Source: Saccharum officinarum (Eukaryota; Streptophyta; Magnoliopsida; Poales; Poaceae). Taken from it: DNA of 64,000 nt. The position numbers and the translations under genes were made by a program. The stretch covers positions 89,170,016 to 89,234,015 of the forward strand of contig CM036162.1 in NCBI GenBank assembly GCA_020631735.1, in the 5' to 3' direction. A model generated the notes under the pieces. The model searched no databases and was not told the DNA's origin. It was given only the letters and a program-made list of their open reading frames with translations. How positions within the stretch are numbered: position 1 is the stretch's first letter; each line of letters opens with the position of its first letter. This document shows, in pieces, positions 34,117 through 44,044 of the stretch.

Positions 34117-35211
34117 TGTCGGTACCAACAGTACGGGGGTACCCACACCTATCGCCAAAACAGTAACATAACCGAAATCACAATGAAAGATAGCCCGCCC
34201 GACGGGGGCCTCGACCGCGCTCCGGCTCCGACTCGTACGAGGCCCGCTCGACGGGGGCCTCGACCGCGCCCCGGCTCCGACTCGTACGAGGCCCGCTCGA
34301 CGGGGCGCCTCGACCGCGCCCCGGCTCCGACTCGTACGAGGCCCGCTCGACGGGGCGCCTCGACCGCGCTCCGGCTCCGACTCGTACGAGGCCCGCTCGA
34401 CGGGGCGCCTCGACCGCACCCCGGCTCCTCGACACCCTTTCTTTACCTACCCAGGACAAAAGCCATAGCATTCAATGCGGTTACCTACTACCACCGACCG
34501 GCATGGCCACGGCATGGGTCAACGCGGAAACGATACCCACGTCAAGTCTCACTGATTTACCACCCATCCCGTGATGGGAGGTGAAAGCCGTCACTGTATC
34601 CACCTTACCGCGCACTATTCACCATCAATCACCCTCGAGGCAGGATAAGACAAGGTCCGTCCCCGCGATACCAGGGATTCGGCCTTATCCATCCGACCTC
34701 GACCCAACCTCGACCCGGCCCCGACGCTCGACTTAGCTCGAAGGACGGAATGGCATGGCGCTCTGGGTCATTTCACCCTCTTGTCCCGCACCACGTCAGG
34801 GTACCCAGGGATGGCCGGCCATCCCGAAGCCACGTCGCTACAGTCAACTCAACAGGAATCGACGAAGCATCGCCTCAAGGCTCCCCTCGACTTGGCCTCC
34901 TCTCGCCCTATAAAAGGACAGGCCAGGGCGACGAATAGGGGGACGAAGCATCACGGAAAAAACACGAAGCAACCATCTTTCTCCTTTTTCTCTTTGAGAC
35001 TTGGGCTCGACACCCTCTCTCGCCTGCTTGTAACCCCTACACGAGCACCTCGGTGCAAGGAAATACAAACCTCTCTTCCCCGCTGGACGTAGGGCCTTCT
35101 TTTGCCCGAACCAGGATAAACCCCCGTGTGTTCTCCTTGCATCACCATCCAGGAAAGAGTCACGCAGCATTTACTCGTTGGTTTAGGACCCCCTCGGTCC
35201 GAACGCCGACA
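34117..35211 (+). repeat. Gypsy 3' LTR (mirrored copy)
   Basis: A 1095-bp LTR starting TGTCGGTACC and ending CGCCGACA, preceded by CTCGGGGGCTAC and followed by CTCAG. Its approximately 49-bp tandem array lies at about 34197-34425. Confidence 0.92.
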
Positions 35212-35374
35212 CTCAGTTCATGAGATTTGCACCCCTTGGTGTGGATGGCGAGTCCACTCTCTACGAAACCAGGGATCATTCCATACGTGTGCGATCCCCA
35301 TTACCCATTCTCCATATCAAACCATTCGTCAGTATGCTGTGCCAAAACTTCAGAGTGCAAGAGCCTCGTAGAAA

Positions 35375-36628
35375 CTAATTTGAAGCAACTGAAGGAGCAA
35401 GAGGCCCAGGCGGTGCACGAACAATGGCTGCTCTGGCATAAATGCTCAAGGGAGCAAGTGTCTCCTTGTAGAAATAGGACTGCGTCTCATAGAATCTGTA
35501 GTCACCAAGGTGCAAAAGCTTCACCTCCTCTCCATGCTCAATCTGCACAATCTTGCCTCGCAAATCATGGTACCACACATTACTGTCACGGTCCTGCAGT
35601 ATGATCTTCTCCCTGTGGATGAAGCATGGCTGAGGAACATACCAGGATAGAGATGGTGGCTGGATGCTATATTTCAGGAACCACTTGTCACTTTCAAGAG
35701 CCCAAATGTCTGTCCTACTTGAAAGCTCTGCATTGTATCGGCGCCACCTCGGTGCATGGCTTTGGTATGACATAGTCACTACACACACCTTGTCATCTAT
35801 CTCAGTCATATAGTAAGCAACTTTGGGGGTGGCACAAGAGGCTGTCTCTTTCACTTCCAACGCTGGAAGTTGAATCAATGCAAACATTTCTTCCCTAAGA
35901 TCAAATGATACAACTGCCATGCTGCAGCTTGTTCCTTCATCTTCTGTTAGCCAATACATCGCTCCATCCACATTTACAACTCCAAGATGCAGCATGCAGC
36001 ATGGTATAGGAGCTTTGATAGCTCTCCATTTGTCTTCACCAAGGGTGTACACTTGAATGGTGTCAAAATGGAAAGGCTGTCCTGATTTGTAGCGCTGGGG
36101 CTCACGGAGAAAGTGCACAAGCTTGTATTCTCCAGTAATCGGATGAAATCCAAAGCTGTATAGATAGTGGAAGTCGTGCAACAGTATCCCATCAGGTTTC
36201 AAGAGATGCAGGCATTGACCTGTTGCAGGGTTAGATATCTTCAGTGTGTATGTCTTGTAGAAGCAAAGCAAGCCATTGCATGATGCAAAGAGGTGGTCAT
36301 CAGGGTCCATATGTGATGCATCCCATGTTGATGGAGACCACTTTTCATCAATGACCGTTGCATGGTATGGTTTGGCAGTCTTGGGATGGAGGGATGCAGA
36401 TACACTCAATTTAGGCAAGTAAAGGAGGAGGTGCTTGGGTGCACGATAGGCATGCTCTTTGATGAAGCGAGGGACGCTGATCATGTTCCACCATTGCTTG
36501 CAGACTCGACGTAGCCTCAGTAGAGAGCTTACGGGAAGCCTGAGAAGTATCCCCTCAATGATATCTGGTGGGAGCCTTGTGATGGGATTCTCTCCTGAAA
36601 GTGAAGCTGTGTGTTCTTCGATCTCCAT
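35375..36628 (-). CDS. F-box protein with F-box-associated domain
   Basis: An intact ORF of 417 codons from ATG 36628. The N-terminus carries an F-box (about residues 14-60) with ITRLPPDIIEGILLRLPVSS and LRRVCKQWWNMI, which binds SKP1 in an SCF ubiquitin ligase. The rest shows the plant F-box-associated pattern: FASCNGLLC, then ISNPATGQ, YSFGFHPITGEYKLVHF, and LGEDKWRAI. These form the likely substrate-recruiting beta-propeller-like part. The substrate cannot be inferred. An ATG 14 codons upstream (36670) is in frame but lies across a good 3' splice site (TTTTTGCAG/GG at 36665), so I prefer 36628. It is the only intact host-type gene in the window. Its 3' end is about 165 bp from a gypsy LTR. 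Confidence 0.92.
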   Translation of the reverse strand: MEIEEHTASLSGENPITRLPPDIIEGILLRLPVSSLLRLRRVCKQWWNMISVPRFIKEHAYRAPKHLLLYLPKLSVSASLHPKTAKPYHATVIDEKWSPSTWDASHMDPDDHLFASCNGLLCFYKTYTLKISNPATGQCLHLLKPDGILLHDFHYLYSFGFHPITGEYKLVHFLREPQRYKSGQPFHFDTIQVYTLGEDKWRAIKAPIPCCMLHLGVVNVDGAMYWLTEDEGTSCSMAVVSFDLREEMFALIQLPALEVKETASCATPKVAYYMTEIDDKVCVVTMSYQSHAPRWRRYNAELSSRTDIWALESDKWFLKYSIQPPSLSWYVPQPCFIHREKIILQDRDSNVWYHDLRGKIVQIEHGEEVKLLHLGDYRFYETQSYFYKETLAPLSIYARAAIVRAPPGPLAPSVASN

Positions 36629-38340
36629 TGCAAACACATTCCACCAACACAAACCTATAAAACCCTGCAAAAAGATAGGGAATTACATCGAGAAGGCAAC
36701 AGACCATACGAAGGTATGAATAGATGCTCAGGGAGATACAGGAGTCAACAATGCAATCACTTGAGACACTAAACAAAAGGGGAAATAAAAGAAGTTAATT
36801 TTTCTACAAGATGTTTTATCTTTACTGAAAGGTGAAGATAGATTGATAGATGGTTACTTGTAGCTAACCCCTCACCCGCACAAGCATATAACAATGTTCA
36901 GGTTTGGCCATTCTGCTACATAAGTATCTGTGAGTTTTCTTTGGTACTGCTGTTTAAAGTTAATATATGCTTCAGCCTTCAATATTCCTTTCAAAGGAAC
37001 CACCTCATCTTTCACATGTCATTTTGGGCATCAACAGGGTCTCCAACATGAACCTCTGCCTGTTACTTTTCCAGCTGCTAGTATTAGATTAGACAGTAAA
37101 ATTTGTAACAACTTAGCAACACGAAAGTACTTTTCATGATAAATATAACATAAGTTTATGTGAATCTAAACGTTTCCAAAAATTTAGTCAAAGTTCTAAA
37201 AGTCTGAGTACACAAGTTTTGTAGGTGTCAATTGACATCTAAGAAAAATGAAAGTAACGATTGCAGTGACTGCAACTATATGCCTTTTCACACCTAAAGT
37301 AGCTCACTAGCCCTGAGCAATTGACAATTTCAGTGAGTTAGTAGGTAGTGTAAATGTGCAGTTCTGAAGAGTGGAGATTAAACAATTAGGAATTCGTAGG
37401 ATTCCAAAACAGGAACAGCCTGTTTTTTGAGGTGAACAGGAACAACCCGTTGATGAAAATTTTGCCATCTCTAGTAGATGCCGCAGCAACTGAAGTAAAG
37501 CACATAACATTGTTATACTATAGCTATGAAACAGATGAGGTGTGCTGGCATCATCTAAGTTTTTTCTATATATATTCTGGCCGTGCTTTTCCCATCATAG
37601 GCAAACTTCCAAATTATCTGTTCTGAATATGACGTGAAAACCATTATGCCATAGATGAATTCAAGACAGCATGCACTTATTCAATTAAGAACCTATCAAT
37701 TCTAGACACTAGACAGAACCCAGGCCTGACATTCATACAGAACGTGGAGAAATCACAAGCACCCAAATCAATTTTCCCCCACAAACTCAAACTTACTGTC
37801 TCTCTCTAACTTCGCACAGACTCCTGAGAGCAACGCTTTTGTGGTTCCATGCTTCCATTCCCAAGCTAAACTAAACATCATACTGAAAGAGGGATGGCAG
37901 TATAAAGCGGCAGCCACAAGTGCCTGAGCGAAACTAACTAGAAATCATACCACGAATCACAACGCATCAGCATCACCAATTCGAAGTCCCTCCAGTTCTC
38001 ACAACATGACAAGAGCACATAGCAAATCCTAATCTGGCTCACTACGCCTGACCCAGCACGGCGTCAGAAAGCAGGATTCCACGAACGGAACAGAAGAGAT
38101 GTCGCGCGATAACCAACTGATGCATAGCATAGGGCGCAGTAACGAGGACAGAAGGAATCCGGGGATCTGAGGAGGGCTTACAGGGAAAGCCTGCCTTGGC
38201 CGGACCACCGGAGAAGCCACCGCTGGGGCGGCGTGAGCAGTGAGCTCCTTCCCACACAGACCACCGCGCGTGCGGCTGTAGCGAGCCCCGGCGATATCCT
38301 CCCGCCCGGCGACGGTCGGTCCGGGTCGAAACAAGATGAG
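36629..38340 (-). promoter_or_regulatory. F-box gene 5' region with candidate 5'UTR intron and promoter
   Basis: On the minus strand a donor TTTCCCT/GTAAGCC with GT at 38181-38180 and the acceptor TTTTTGCAG ending at 36665 would define a 1517-bp 5'UTR intron. The GC-rich stretch 38182-38340 would be the first exon. TGGGCC (about 38415) and GGCCCG (about 38388) motifs upstream resemble plant site II promoter elements. The intervening 36785-38160 is AT-rich with no coding signal. The exon assignment rests only on splice-site patterns and base composition. Confidence 0.45.
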
Positions 38341-38549
38341 AAATATCCGCTCCCTCGCTAGGCGAAACAAGATGAGAAATTATTCGGCCCGCAAGGCCCC
38401 ATGTACCGGTCTCCGTTCTGGGCCTCGTTCAGTCGCGAGAGCACGCAAGGCGACGCGGATCGACAGGCAGACTGGCGGTGGGCCGCCACCACGTTTGGCT
38501 GGACGCGAGCGGTGGCAGCACAGCAGCCCCGGGGGCACGAGCGGTGGTG

Positions 38550-39442
38550 GGAAAAAGTCCAATTTCCCCTCAACTTTCGCGTGCGTCCGTTTTTCCTCCC
38601 TGAACTATAAAACCAGAAATCTTTTCTCCTTCAACTTTGAAAACCGTTCGTTTTACGTCCCTGGCCGGTTTTGGATGGCGGGTTGCTACAGTAACGGTGG
38701 ATTGCTACAGTGACGGTGGTTTTGTCTTTTTCCTTTTATTTATTTCGGCTGAATCTTTAAAAAATCATAGTAAATCACAGAAAAATCGTAAAATAGAAAA
38801 TCTAATTTTGTTGGACTCTACATGAGTAGATCTACACAGTGAATATATATTATAGTATGCTTTAGTGCAAAGTTTTTGTTGTAGCTTTAGATATATGTTT
38901 TTTTAAATTAATTCATAGCTACAGTTCCTATGGTCCAATTGTGGTGAAATTATACAAAGCCAAGGCATAGAAATTTACTGCAGTTCAAGCATACAATAAT
39001 TAGTCCACCATAAAATTTTTATCACAATTAGACCATAGAAACTGTAGCTATAAATTATTCCAGTTAATTATAGACAAAATTAGATTTTCCCATTAATCTA
39101 AAGCTACAACAAAAACTTTGTATTAAAGCATACTATATTATATGTTCACTCTGTAGATCTATTCATGTAGAGTCCAACAAAATTAGATTTTCTATTTTAC
39201 GATTTTTTTTGATTTACTATGATTTTTTAAAGATTCAGTCGAAATAAATAAATAAGAAAAAGACAAAACCGCCGCCACTGTAGCAAACCCACCATTACTG
39301 TAGCAAAATCACCGTCCAAAACCGGTCAGGGAGGTAAAACGAACGGTTTTCAAAGTTGGAGGAGAAAAAATTTCTGGTTTTATAATTCGGAGAGAAAAAA
39401 CGAACGCACGCCAGAGTTGAGGGGGAAAATTGGACTTTTTCC
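38550..39442. mobile_element. Mutator-like foldback MITE, 893 bp
   Basis: The element is almost entirely a palindrome. GGAAAAAGTCCAATTT at the left is matched by its complement at the right end, and the two halves stay complementary for about 400 bp each (for example AAAACCGTTCGTTTTAC and TAGAAAATCTAATTTTGTTG). A 9-bp duplication GCGGTGGTG flanks it at 38541-38549 and 39443-39451, the length typical of Mutator. No ORF. It sits about 200 bp upstream of the presumed F-box promoter, in GC-rich DNA. Confidence 0.9.
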
Positions 39443-39765
39443 GCGGTGGTGGGCATGGTGCACGCAAGCGCAACCCAGGTACACAGCTCCGGGACAAGAA
39501 CACGCACCACCCCCGGTCCACGTCCAATTCTGAGAGGAGGGCGCACGGCGCCACGACGCGGCCACGTGACCCTGTCCCGAGGTGAGGGAGGGGCCAGGCC
39601 GTCGCGGTCCCTGTTCTGGCGCTGGGTGCACCGAACCGCTCGGGCGGCGGGGGAAAGCAACGCCGCCGCGCGCGCGCCGGCGGCTGGGCTGCCTCTCTGG
39701 GCCCATGCGTCGTCGCGGGCCCGGTGTGGCCGGTGCTCGTTTTGTCACGTGCGGTGCGTGCTTTC
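39443..39765. other. GC-rich DNA between MITEs
   Basis: About 320 bp of very GC-rich sequence continuous with the DNA left of the foldback element. It contains CACGTGAC and GGCCACGTGA (G-box cores CACGTG). No ORF with recognisable features is seen. It could be part of a CpG-rich promoter or leader. Confidence 0.4.
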
Positions 39766-40039
39766 GGCCTGGTTTAGTTCTACAATTTCCTCTCAAATTT
39801 CACTATGCAAAAAGAAGATTCTCATCACATCAAAATATCGGCACATGCATGAAGTACTAAATGTAGATGAAATCAAAAACTAATTGCATAGTTTTGTCGT
39901 ACTTTGCGAGACGAACGTTTTGAGCCTAATTAGTCAATGTTTGGACAATTTTTACCAAATAAAAACAAAATGCTACAGTACTGTTACAGTGTTTTTTTCC
40001 CAACTTTGGATCTCCAAAGTTGGGCATCTAAACAAGGTC
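39766..40039 (+). mobile_element. Tourist-like MITE 1
   Basis: Begins GGCCTGGTTTAGTT and ends ATCTAAACAAGGT, with a 3-bp TTC on each side. The inner sequence (TCAAATTTCACTATGCAAAA, then AATTTTTACCAAAT) is shared with two neighbouring copies. GGCCTTGTTTAG-type ends and 3-bp duplications fit the PIF/Harbinger MITEs common in grasses. Confidence 0.82.
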
Positions 40040-40042
40040 TTC

Positions 40043-40306
40043 GGCCTCGTTTAGTTCAGTGAATTGGGGAGAAAAACACTGTATCAGAATTCCTGTAGCA
40101 TTTCGTTTGTATTTGGTAAAAATTATCCAAATTTTGACTAACTAGGCTTAAAATGTTCATCTCGCAAAGTACAACAAAACTATGTAATTAGTTTTTGATT
40201 TCATCAACATTTAGTACTCCATGCATTTGCCGACATTTTAATGTGACGGGGAATCTTCTTTTTGCATAGTGAAATTTGAGAGAGAATTGGGGGACTAAAC
40301 AAGGGG
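40043..40306 (-). mobile_element. Tourist-like MITE 2, inverted, sharing target TTC
   Basis: Begins GGCCTCGTTTAGTT and ends GGACTAAACAAGGGG. Its inner sequence is the complement of MITE 1. TTC occurs at 40040-40042 and 40307-40309. Confidence 0.82.
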
Positions 40307-40444
40307 TTCGTAGTCGTCAAAATGGGGTTCACGCAATTCCGTTTGATCTCCTCGGAGTCGGAGCCGCAGAGTATACGCTCTACTACCTGTAGCTGCAGGC
40401 ATAGGCAGTTAGGCACACACATACACGTACACGTGTGCTGGTAT

Positions 40445-40707
40445 GCCCTTGTTTAGTTACCAGTTCTTCCCCAAATTTCACTATGTAAAAAGAAGATTCT
40501 CTGTCACATCAAAATGTCGGCAAATACATGGAGTACTAAATGTTGATGAAATCAAAAACTAATTGTACAGTTTTGTTGTACTTTGCGAGATGAACATTTT
40601 AAGTCTAGTTAGTCAAAATTTGGATAATTTTTACCAAATATAAACGAAATGCTACAGGAATTCTGATACAGTGTTTTTCTCCCCAATTCACCGAACTAAA
40701 CGAGGCC
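40445..40707 (+). mobile_element. Tourist-like MITE 3
   Basis: Begins GCCCTTGTTTAGTT and ends CTAAACGAGGCC, flanked by TAT at 40442-40444 and 40708-40710. Same family as the previous two, in the orientation of MITE 1. Confidence 0.83.
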
Positions 40708-40710
40708 TAT

Positions 40711-41161
40711 GTTACATTACATCCTTCAGCATCGAAGGCACTGGAACAATCTGGATTCTACAGTATTTGGATTAGTTTACAGGTGCGGCCACGTGAGTTG
40801 GGGGTATTTGATGCGTCTTCCGTGGTCTATGATGATGATGATATACGATCGAATGGACTGCTTAATTGTTGTAACTTGTACGGTTCTAGGAGTATTTTCT
40901 GTGATGAATCATCAATTCCACTAAACCATTGAAGCACTTCAACAATCTTAATCAGAATCGTTGATGTCGCCGGTCATTACATTGGCAAGAACCTAAGCAC
41001 CGAATCGTGCAATTGAACAATCGAGCCAGGGGTAACCATGGTACATGCTTACTGCTTAGTACTCCGTTACAAGAACGGGTCTTGTTATATCAACCTTATA
41101 TATAGAGCTCCTCTTAAACTCTTTCTTTCTTTCATAAGAGCTAGAGGAACACACTCATTTC
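40711..41161. other. Unassigned sequence
   Basis: AT-moderate sequence without a supported gene. Open frames are short and show no family resemblance. Confidence 0.4.
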
Positions 41162-41293
41162 GGGTCTTGTTCGGCTGCTTAGTTTGGAAGCAGCTGATGA
41201 TGTGCGCGGTTGGTAATATAAGGCTGTAAACGCTATAGCAACGGTGGAAATTTACAGTGGCAGTGCTGTAAGAACCAGCGGCCAAACAGGTCG
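41162..41293. mobile_element. Small MITE-like inverted-repeat element
   Basis: The left end GGGTCTTGTTCGGCTGCTT and the right end, complement CCGACCTGTTTGGCCGCTGG, form imperfect inverted repeats like the short grass MITEs with GTTCGGCTG ends. No clear target duplication was found. Confidence 0.45.
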
Positions 41294-41335
41294 GTGTTAA
41301 GATTTGAAACATGTGTAATATGGGATAGGCGCTTT

Positions 41336-41950
41336 AGTATCAAAGCACTTTAATATTGTACGCTTCTAGATCTCAGAGCACTTATAAAAGTGAAAACATA
41401 GTACCAAAGCTTCAGCTCTACTATACTTATCATATTTTTAGGCTCTACCGTTGAGAGATGTTTAAAAAAGGTATGTATTACCAAGATTTAAACTCTACCT
41501 AATGCACAATATTTCGACATAGTATTAAAGAAAATCAATGTAGAACTTTGATACATACAACATGCTTTTATGCTTTATCACTTAAAGCACTTAGGTATAA
41601 AGCGAAAACGTAGCACCAACATTGGAACTCTATTGCATGCATCATGTTTTACACCGAAGCATAGGTTAGAGTGAAAACAATAGCACCAAGTTTTAAACTT
41701 GTATGCAACATGTTTTTATGCTTTAGTCATAAAAGTGTAAATAAAAAATAGAATGAATAAAACCTTCCCAGCGCAACCACCCAAAAGTGGTAGTCTCAAC
41801 AAAATGCAACACTCCACGGATATATATATATACTGGGGCTGAGAATGTTAATCCCAATCGCAAACAACTCTCACTTTATTTCAATCCCCCTATTGTCCTT
41901 ATATTTTGAAGCGTCGATTCATCCAACTTCTGCTTTGTGTCAGATGAAAC
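41336..41950. repeat. AT-rich, decayed short repeats
   Basis: Phrases such as ACATGCTTTTATGCTTTA, AAAGCACTT and GTGAAAACAATAGCACCAA recur with changes every 60-100 bp, suggesting an old decayed tandem array. A short TATATATATATA run lies at 41820-41832. No gene is seen. Confidence 0.45.
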
Positions 41951-42716
41951 TGTGAGCATGTCTTGTTCTTCCGGCTACAAGTGCGCTAGAATGGAAGCTC
42001 AAGCTGTTGTTTCAAATAAAGTGTTGGTACCTCCGCGTGACAATATGCTTCTCCACAAAACCACCGTCTATGTTGATTTGGACGCTCCGAAAGGATGTGG
42101 AGGATGAGAGGAATGACGCGGAGAATGAACCTCCCATCTAGGCTATCACGTTGGGAAGCCATAAGTGAACACTACTTTACATGTCATAGTTTTTACACAT
42201 TAGCGCAAAAAGGTTCTTGTCTAATAAAGTAACATTGAAGTCTTGTTATACTTTTTTAAAAGGAACTGTGAGCCTTTCTTGTTCTTTGGATACTTCTTTC
42301 GGCTACGAGGCACGCCAGAATGGAAGCCCAAGCTTTTTGTTTCAAATGAAGTGTTGGTACCTCCGCGTGACAATATGCTCCACCACCAAACCGCTACCTA
42401 TGTTGATTTGGATGAGGATGAGAGGGAGGACGTGGAGGATGAAACTCCCATCTAGGTTGTCGCATTGGGAAACCTTAAGTGAACACTACTTTATGCGTCA
42501 TACTTTTACACGTTAGCATCAAAATGTTCTTGTCTAATAAAGTAACGTTCAAGTCTTGTTATACTTTTTTTAAATGAATTGTGAGCATTTCTTGTTCTTT
42601 CGGCTACGAGGCACGCTAGAATGAAAGCCTAAGCTTTTGTGTTCAAATGAAGTGCTAGCACATCATCATGACAATATGCTCCTCAATGAAACTATCATCT
42701 ATGTTGATTTGGATGC
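41950..42716. repeat. Tandem repeat of about 300-330 bp, left part
   Basis: Two full units and part of a third are present. Each contains GCTAGAATGGAAGC-type sequence (about 41985, 42315, 42617), GGTACCTCCGCGTGACAATA, TATGTTGATTTGGA, GGATGTGGAGGATGAGAGG and TCTAATAAAGTAAC. The third unit is split at 42716 by the 20.9-kb insertion and resumes at 63645. Phrases look gene-derived, but stops interrupt every frame. Confidence 0.85.
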
Positions 42717-43189
42717 TGTCGACGAAATATGGTCGGCAGTCTACCTAGGGGTATGCCTAAGGTAGTAGATTATCGGCAGACAGATGCGCAAGCTCCAAAC
42801 AAGATGGTGACGCAAGACAGACACGAAGTTTTATCCAGGTTCGGCCGCCAAGAAGGCGTAATACCTACGTCCTGCGTCTGATTTGTATTGTGGTATGTCA
42901 ATGAGAGATGTTTTTTAGAGGGGTCCCCTGCCCGCCTTATATAGTCCGGGGGGCAGGGTTACAGATCTGGAAACTAATCCTAGTTAGTTACAATTGCCAT
43001 ATGTGGCCGGATAAAGATTCCTATTCTAACCGACCAGGATCCTGCTTGGTCACCAAATCCGTCTTGATTCCTTGTGCGGGACTCCGATCAGGTTAACTGG
43101 GCCGCACGTCACCTTTTGGGTGGACTGAAACCATCGATCCAGGCCAGCCCAAGCTTAGCCGTAGGGGTATAGGGGTTAATACCCCCACA
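42717..43189 (-). repeat. LTR type A, left edge of composite
   Basis: A 473-bp LTR in minus orientation: on that strand it begins TGTGGGGGTATTAACCCC and ends CGTCGACA. It is nearly identical to 59843-60315. It contains a TATATAG promoter-like stretch (minus strand, complement near 42938-42945). Confidence 0.9.
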
Positions 43190-43880
43190 GCTAGTCCCCG
43201 AGCATCATGTATTATGCTGCGACACACCATTTTAACCTTCTCCAGCCACCGTCATCACCGGAGAAGTAGGTTGTCCGAAGAATGTATGGTGCTCTTAAGA
43301 AAAAAGAAAAAGATTTCTGTCCCGGGAAGTGTGCCCACTTGTATTTCTAAAAAGAAATGTAAGTGCGTCTTGAAGCGTAGCATATTTGATCATCAGAGGC
43401 GTAGTGGTCGAAAAATAAGCACATTCACCGCGAGGTGAAGTGTGCCCACTTAGTCCCCGAGCCTGGTAGTAGGTGACATAGGCACGTGGTGCCAGGGTCT
43501 AAAAAGAATTCCTAGTTAAATTGAGAATCCAACCGTCATACAGGCGATACGAGATGCACCGGCAGGTGCATCGTACCAATGTAGTCCTCGAGCTTGCTAG
43601 AAGGCGAGGTATGAACCTTTTAGCAAGGTCTAAACAAGAAAGAATATCCCAACTGTATGCGAGTCGCCAGTCGCATGTAGTTGAGACACAAAGTCCCCGA
43701 GCCGTGGTCGGAGAGTGATCGAGGCAGTCCCCGAAGCATGAGCTCGCTGACCGAACTGTGTTCACTGGTGACGAAGGAACGCATTTATTGGCGTAGATCT
43801 CGAGGTGGTGTGAAAAATCCATCCGTCACGCGTGCGCACGTCTCCCAAGAATCTCGGGCAGGCGAAACGACGGTACTCTT
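43190..43880 (-). other. Pre-LTR region with reiterated CTCGGGGACT motifs, left arm
   Basis: This is non-coding sequence between the accessory gene promoter and the LTR. On the minus strand it ends GCTCGGGGACTAGC just before the LTR, and further CTCGGGGACT-like copies lie near 43458, 43585 and 43695. These look like repeated copies of the polypurine-tract sequence. Confidence 0.7.
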
Positions 43881-43883
43881 TGT

Positions 43884-43896
43884 TATTTATAATATA
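43884..43896 (+). promoter_or_regulatory. TATA region of left-arm accessory gene
   Basis: TATTTATAATATA lies about 150 bp before ATG 44045, followed by a C/T-rich leader with repeated TTCATC. The same sequence is found in the right arm at 59136-59149 on the minus strand. Confidence 0.65.
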
Positions 43897-44044
43897 GATC
43901 TGGCAACTTACAGTCACCGTTCCCCATCGTCATTCGCCGCCGCCACCTTCATCTTCATCTTCCTCTTGCCAAACCCTATTTCTCCGATAAACAGTGCCAA
44001 AATCCCCTTGCCATCGCATCCACCTCCTTAGCAAACTTCGCGTA

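Larger units (their letters stand above)
28287..35211 (+). mobile_element. Tat-type gypsy element, 3' half (reverse duplicate of 7704-14626)
   Basis: This is the same element copy as 7704-19347, seen in the opposite orientation and cut by the gap. It holds the convergent spacer with the GAGTGGAGGTACC repeat, the accessory gene (28742-32576, minus), the 490-bp tandem duplication and the 3' LTR. It ends at the same target site, CTCAG 35212-35216, next to the same F-box gene. Gag-pol would read on the plus strand here but lies beyond the gap. Confidence 0.9.

Noticed and set aside
36668..36670. Upstream ATG for the F-box protein
   Set aside because: It lies across a good 3' splice site and adds 14 residues (MQGFIGLCWWNVFA) with no F-box similarity. 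ATG 36628 is followed closely by the F-box.
6126..36784. A natural chromosome palindrome of about 30 kb
   Set aside because: The arms end exactly at 100-N gaps and one arm shows indel-type errors, so an inverted overlapping contig is more likely. It is kept only as the alternative in the finding.
38029..38713. Several frames of 60-125 codons in the GC-rich region upstream of the F-box gene
   Set aside because: Both strands are open because of base composition. No frame shows a recognisable domain, and splice signals suggest an untranslated first exon.
39300..39883. A host gene spanning the right end of the foldback element and the GC-rich DNA beyond
   Set aside because: The apparent frames cross the MITE boundary at 39442 and have no domain or splice support.
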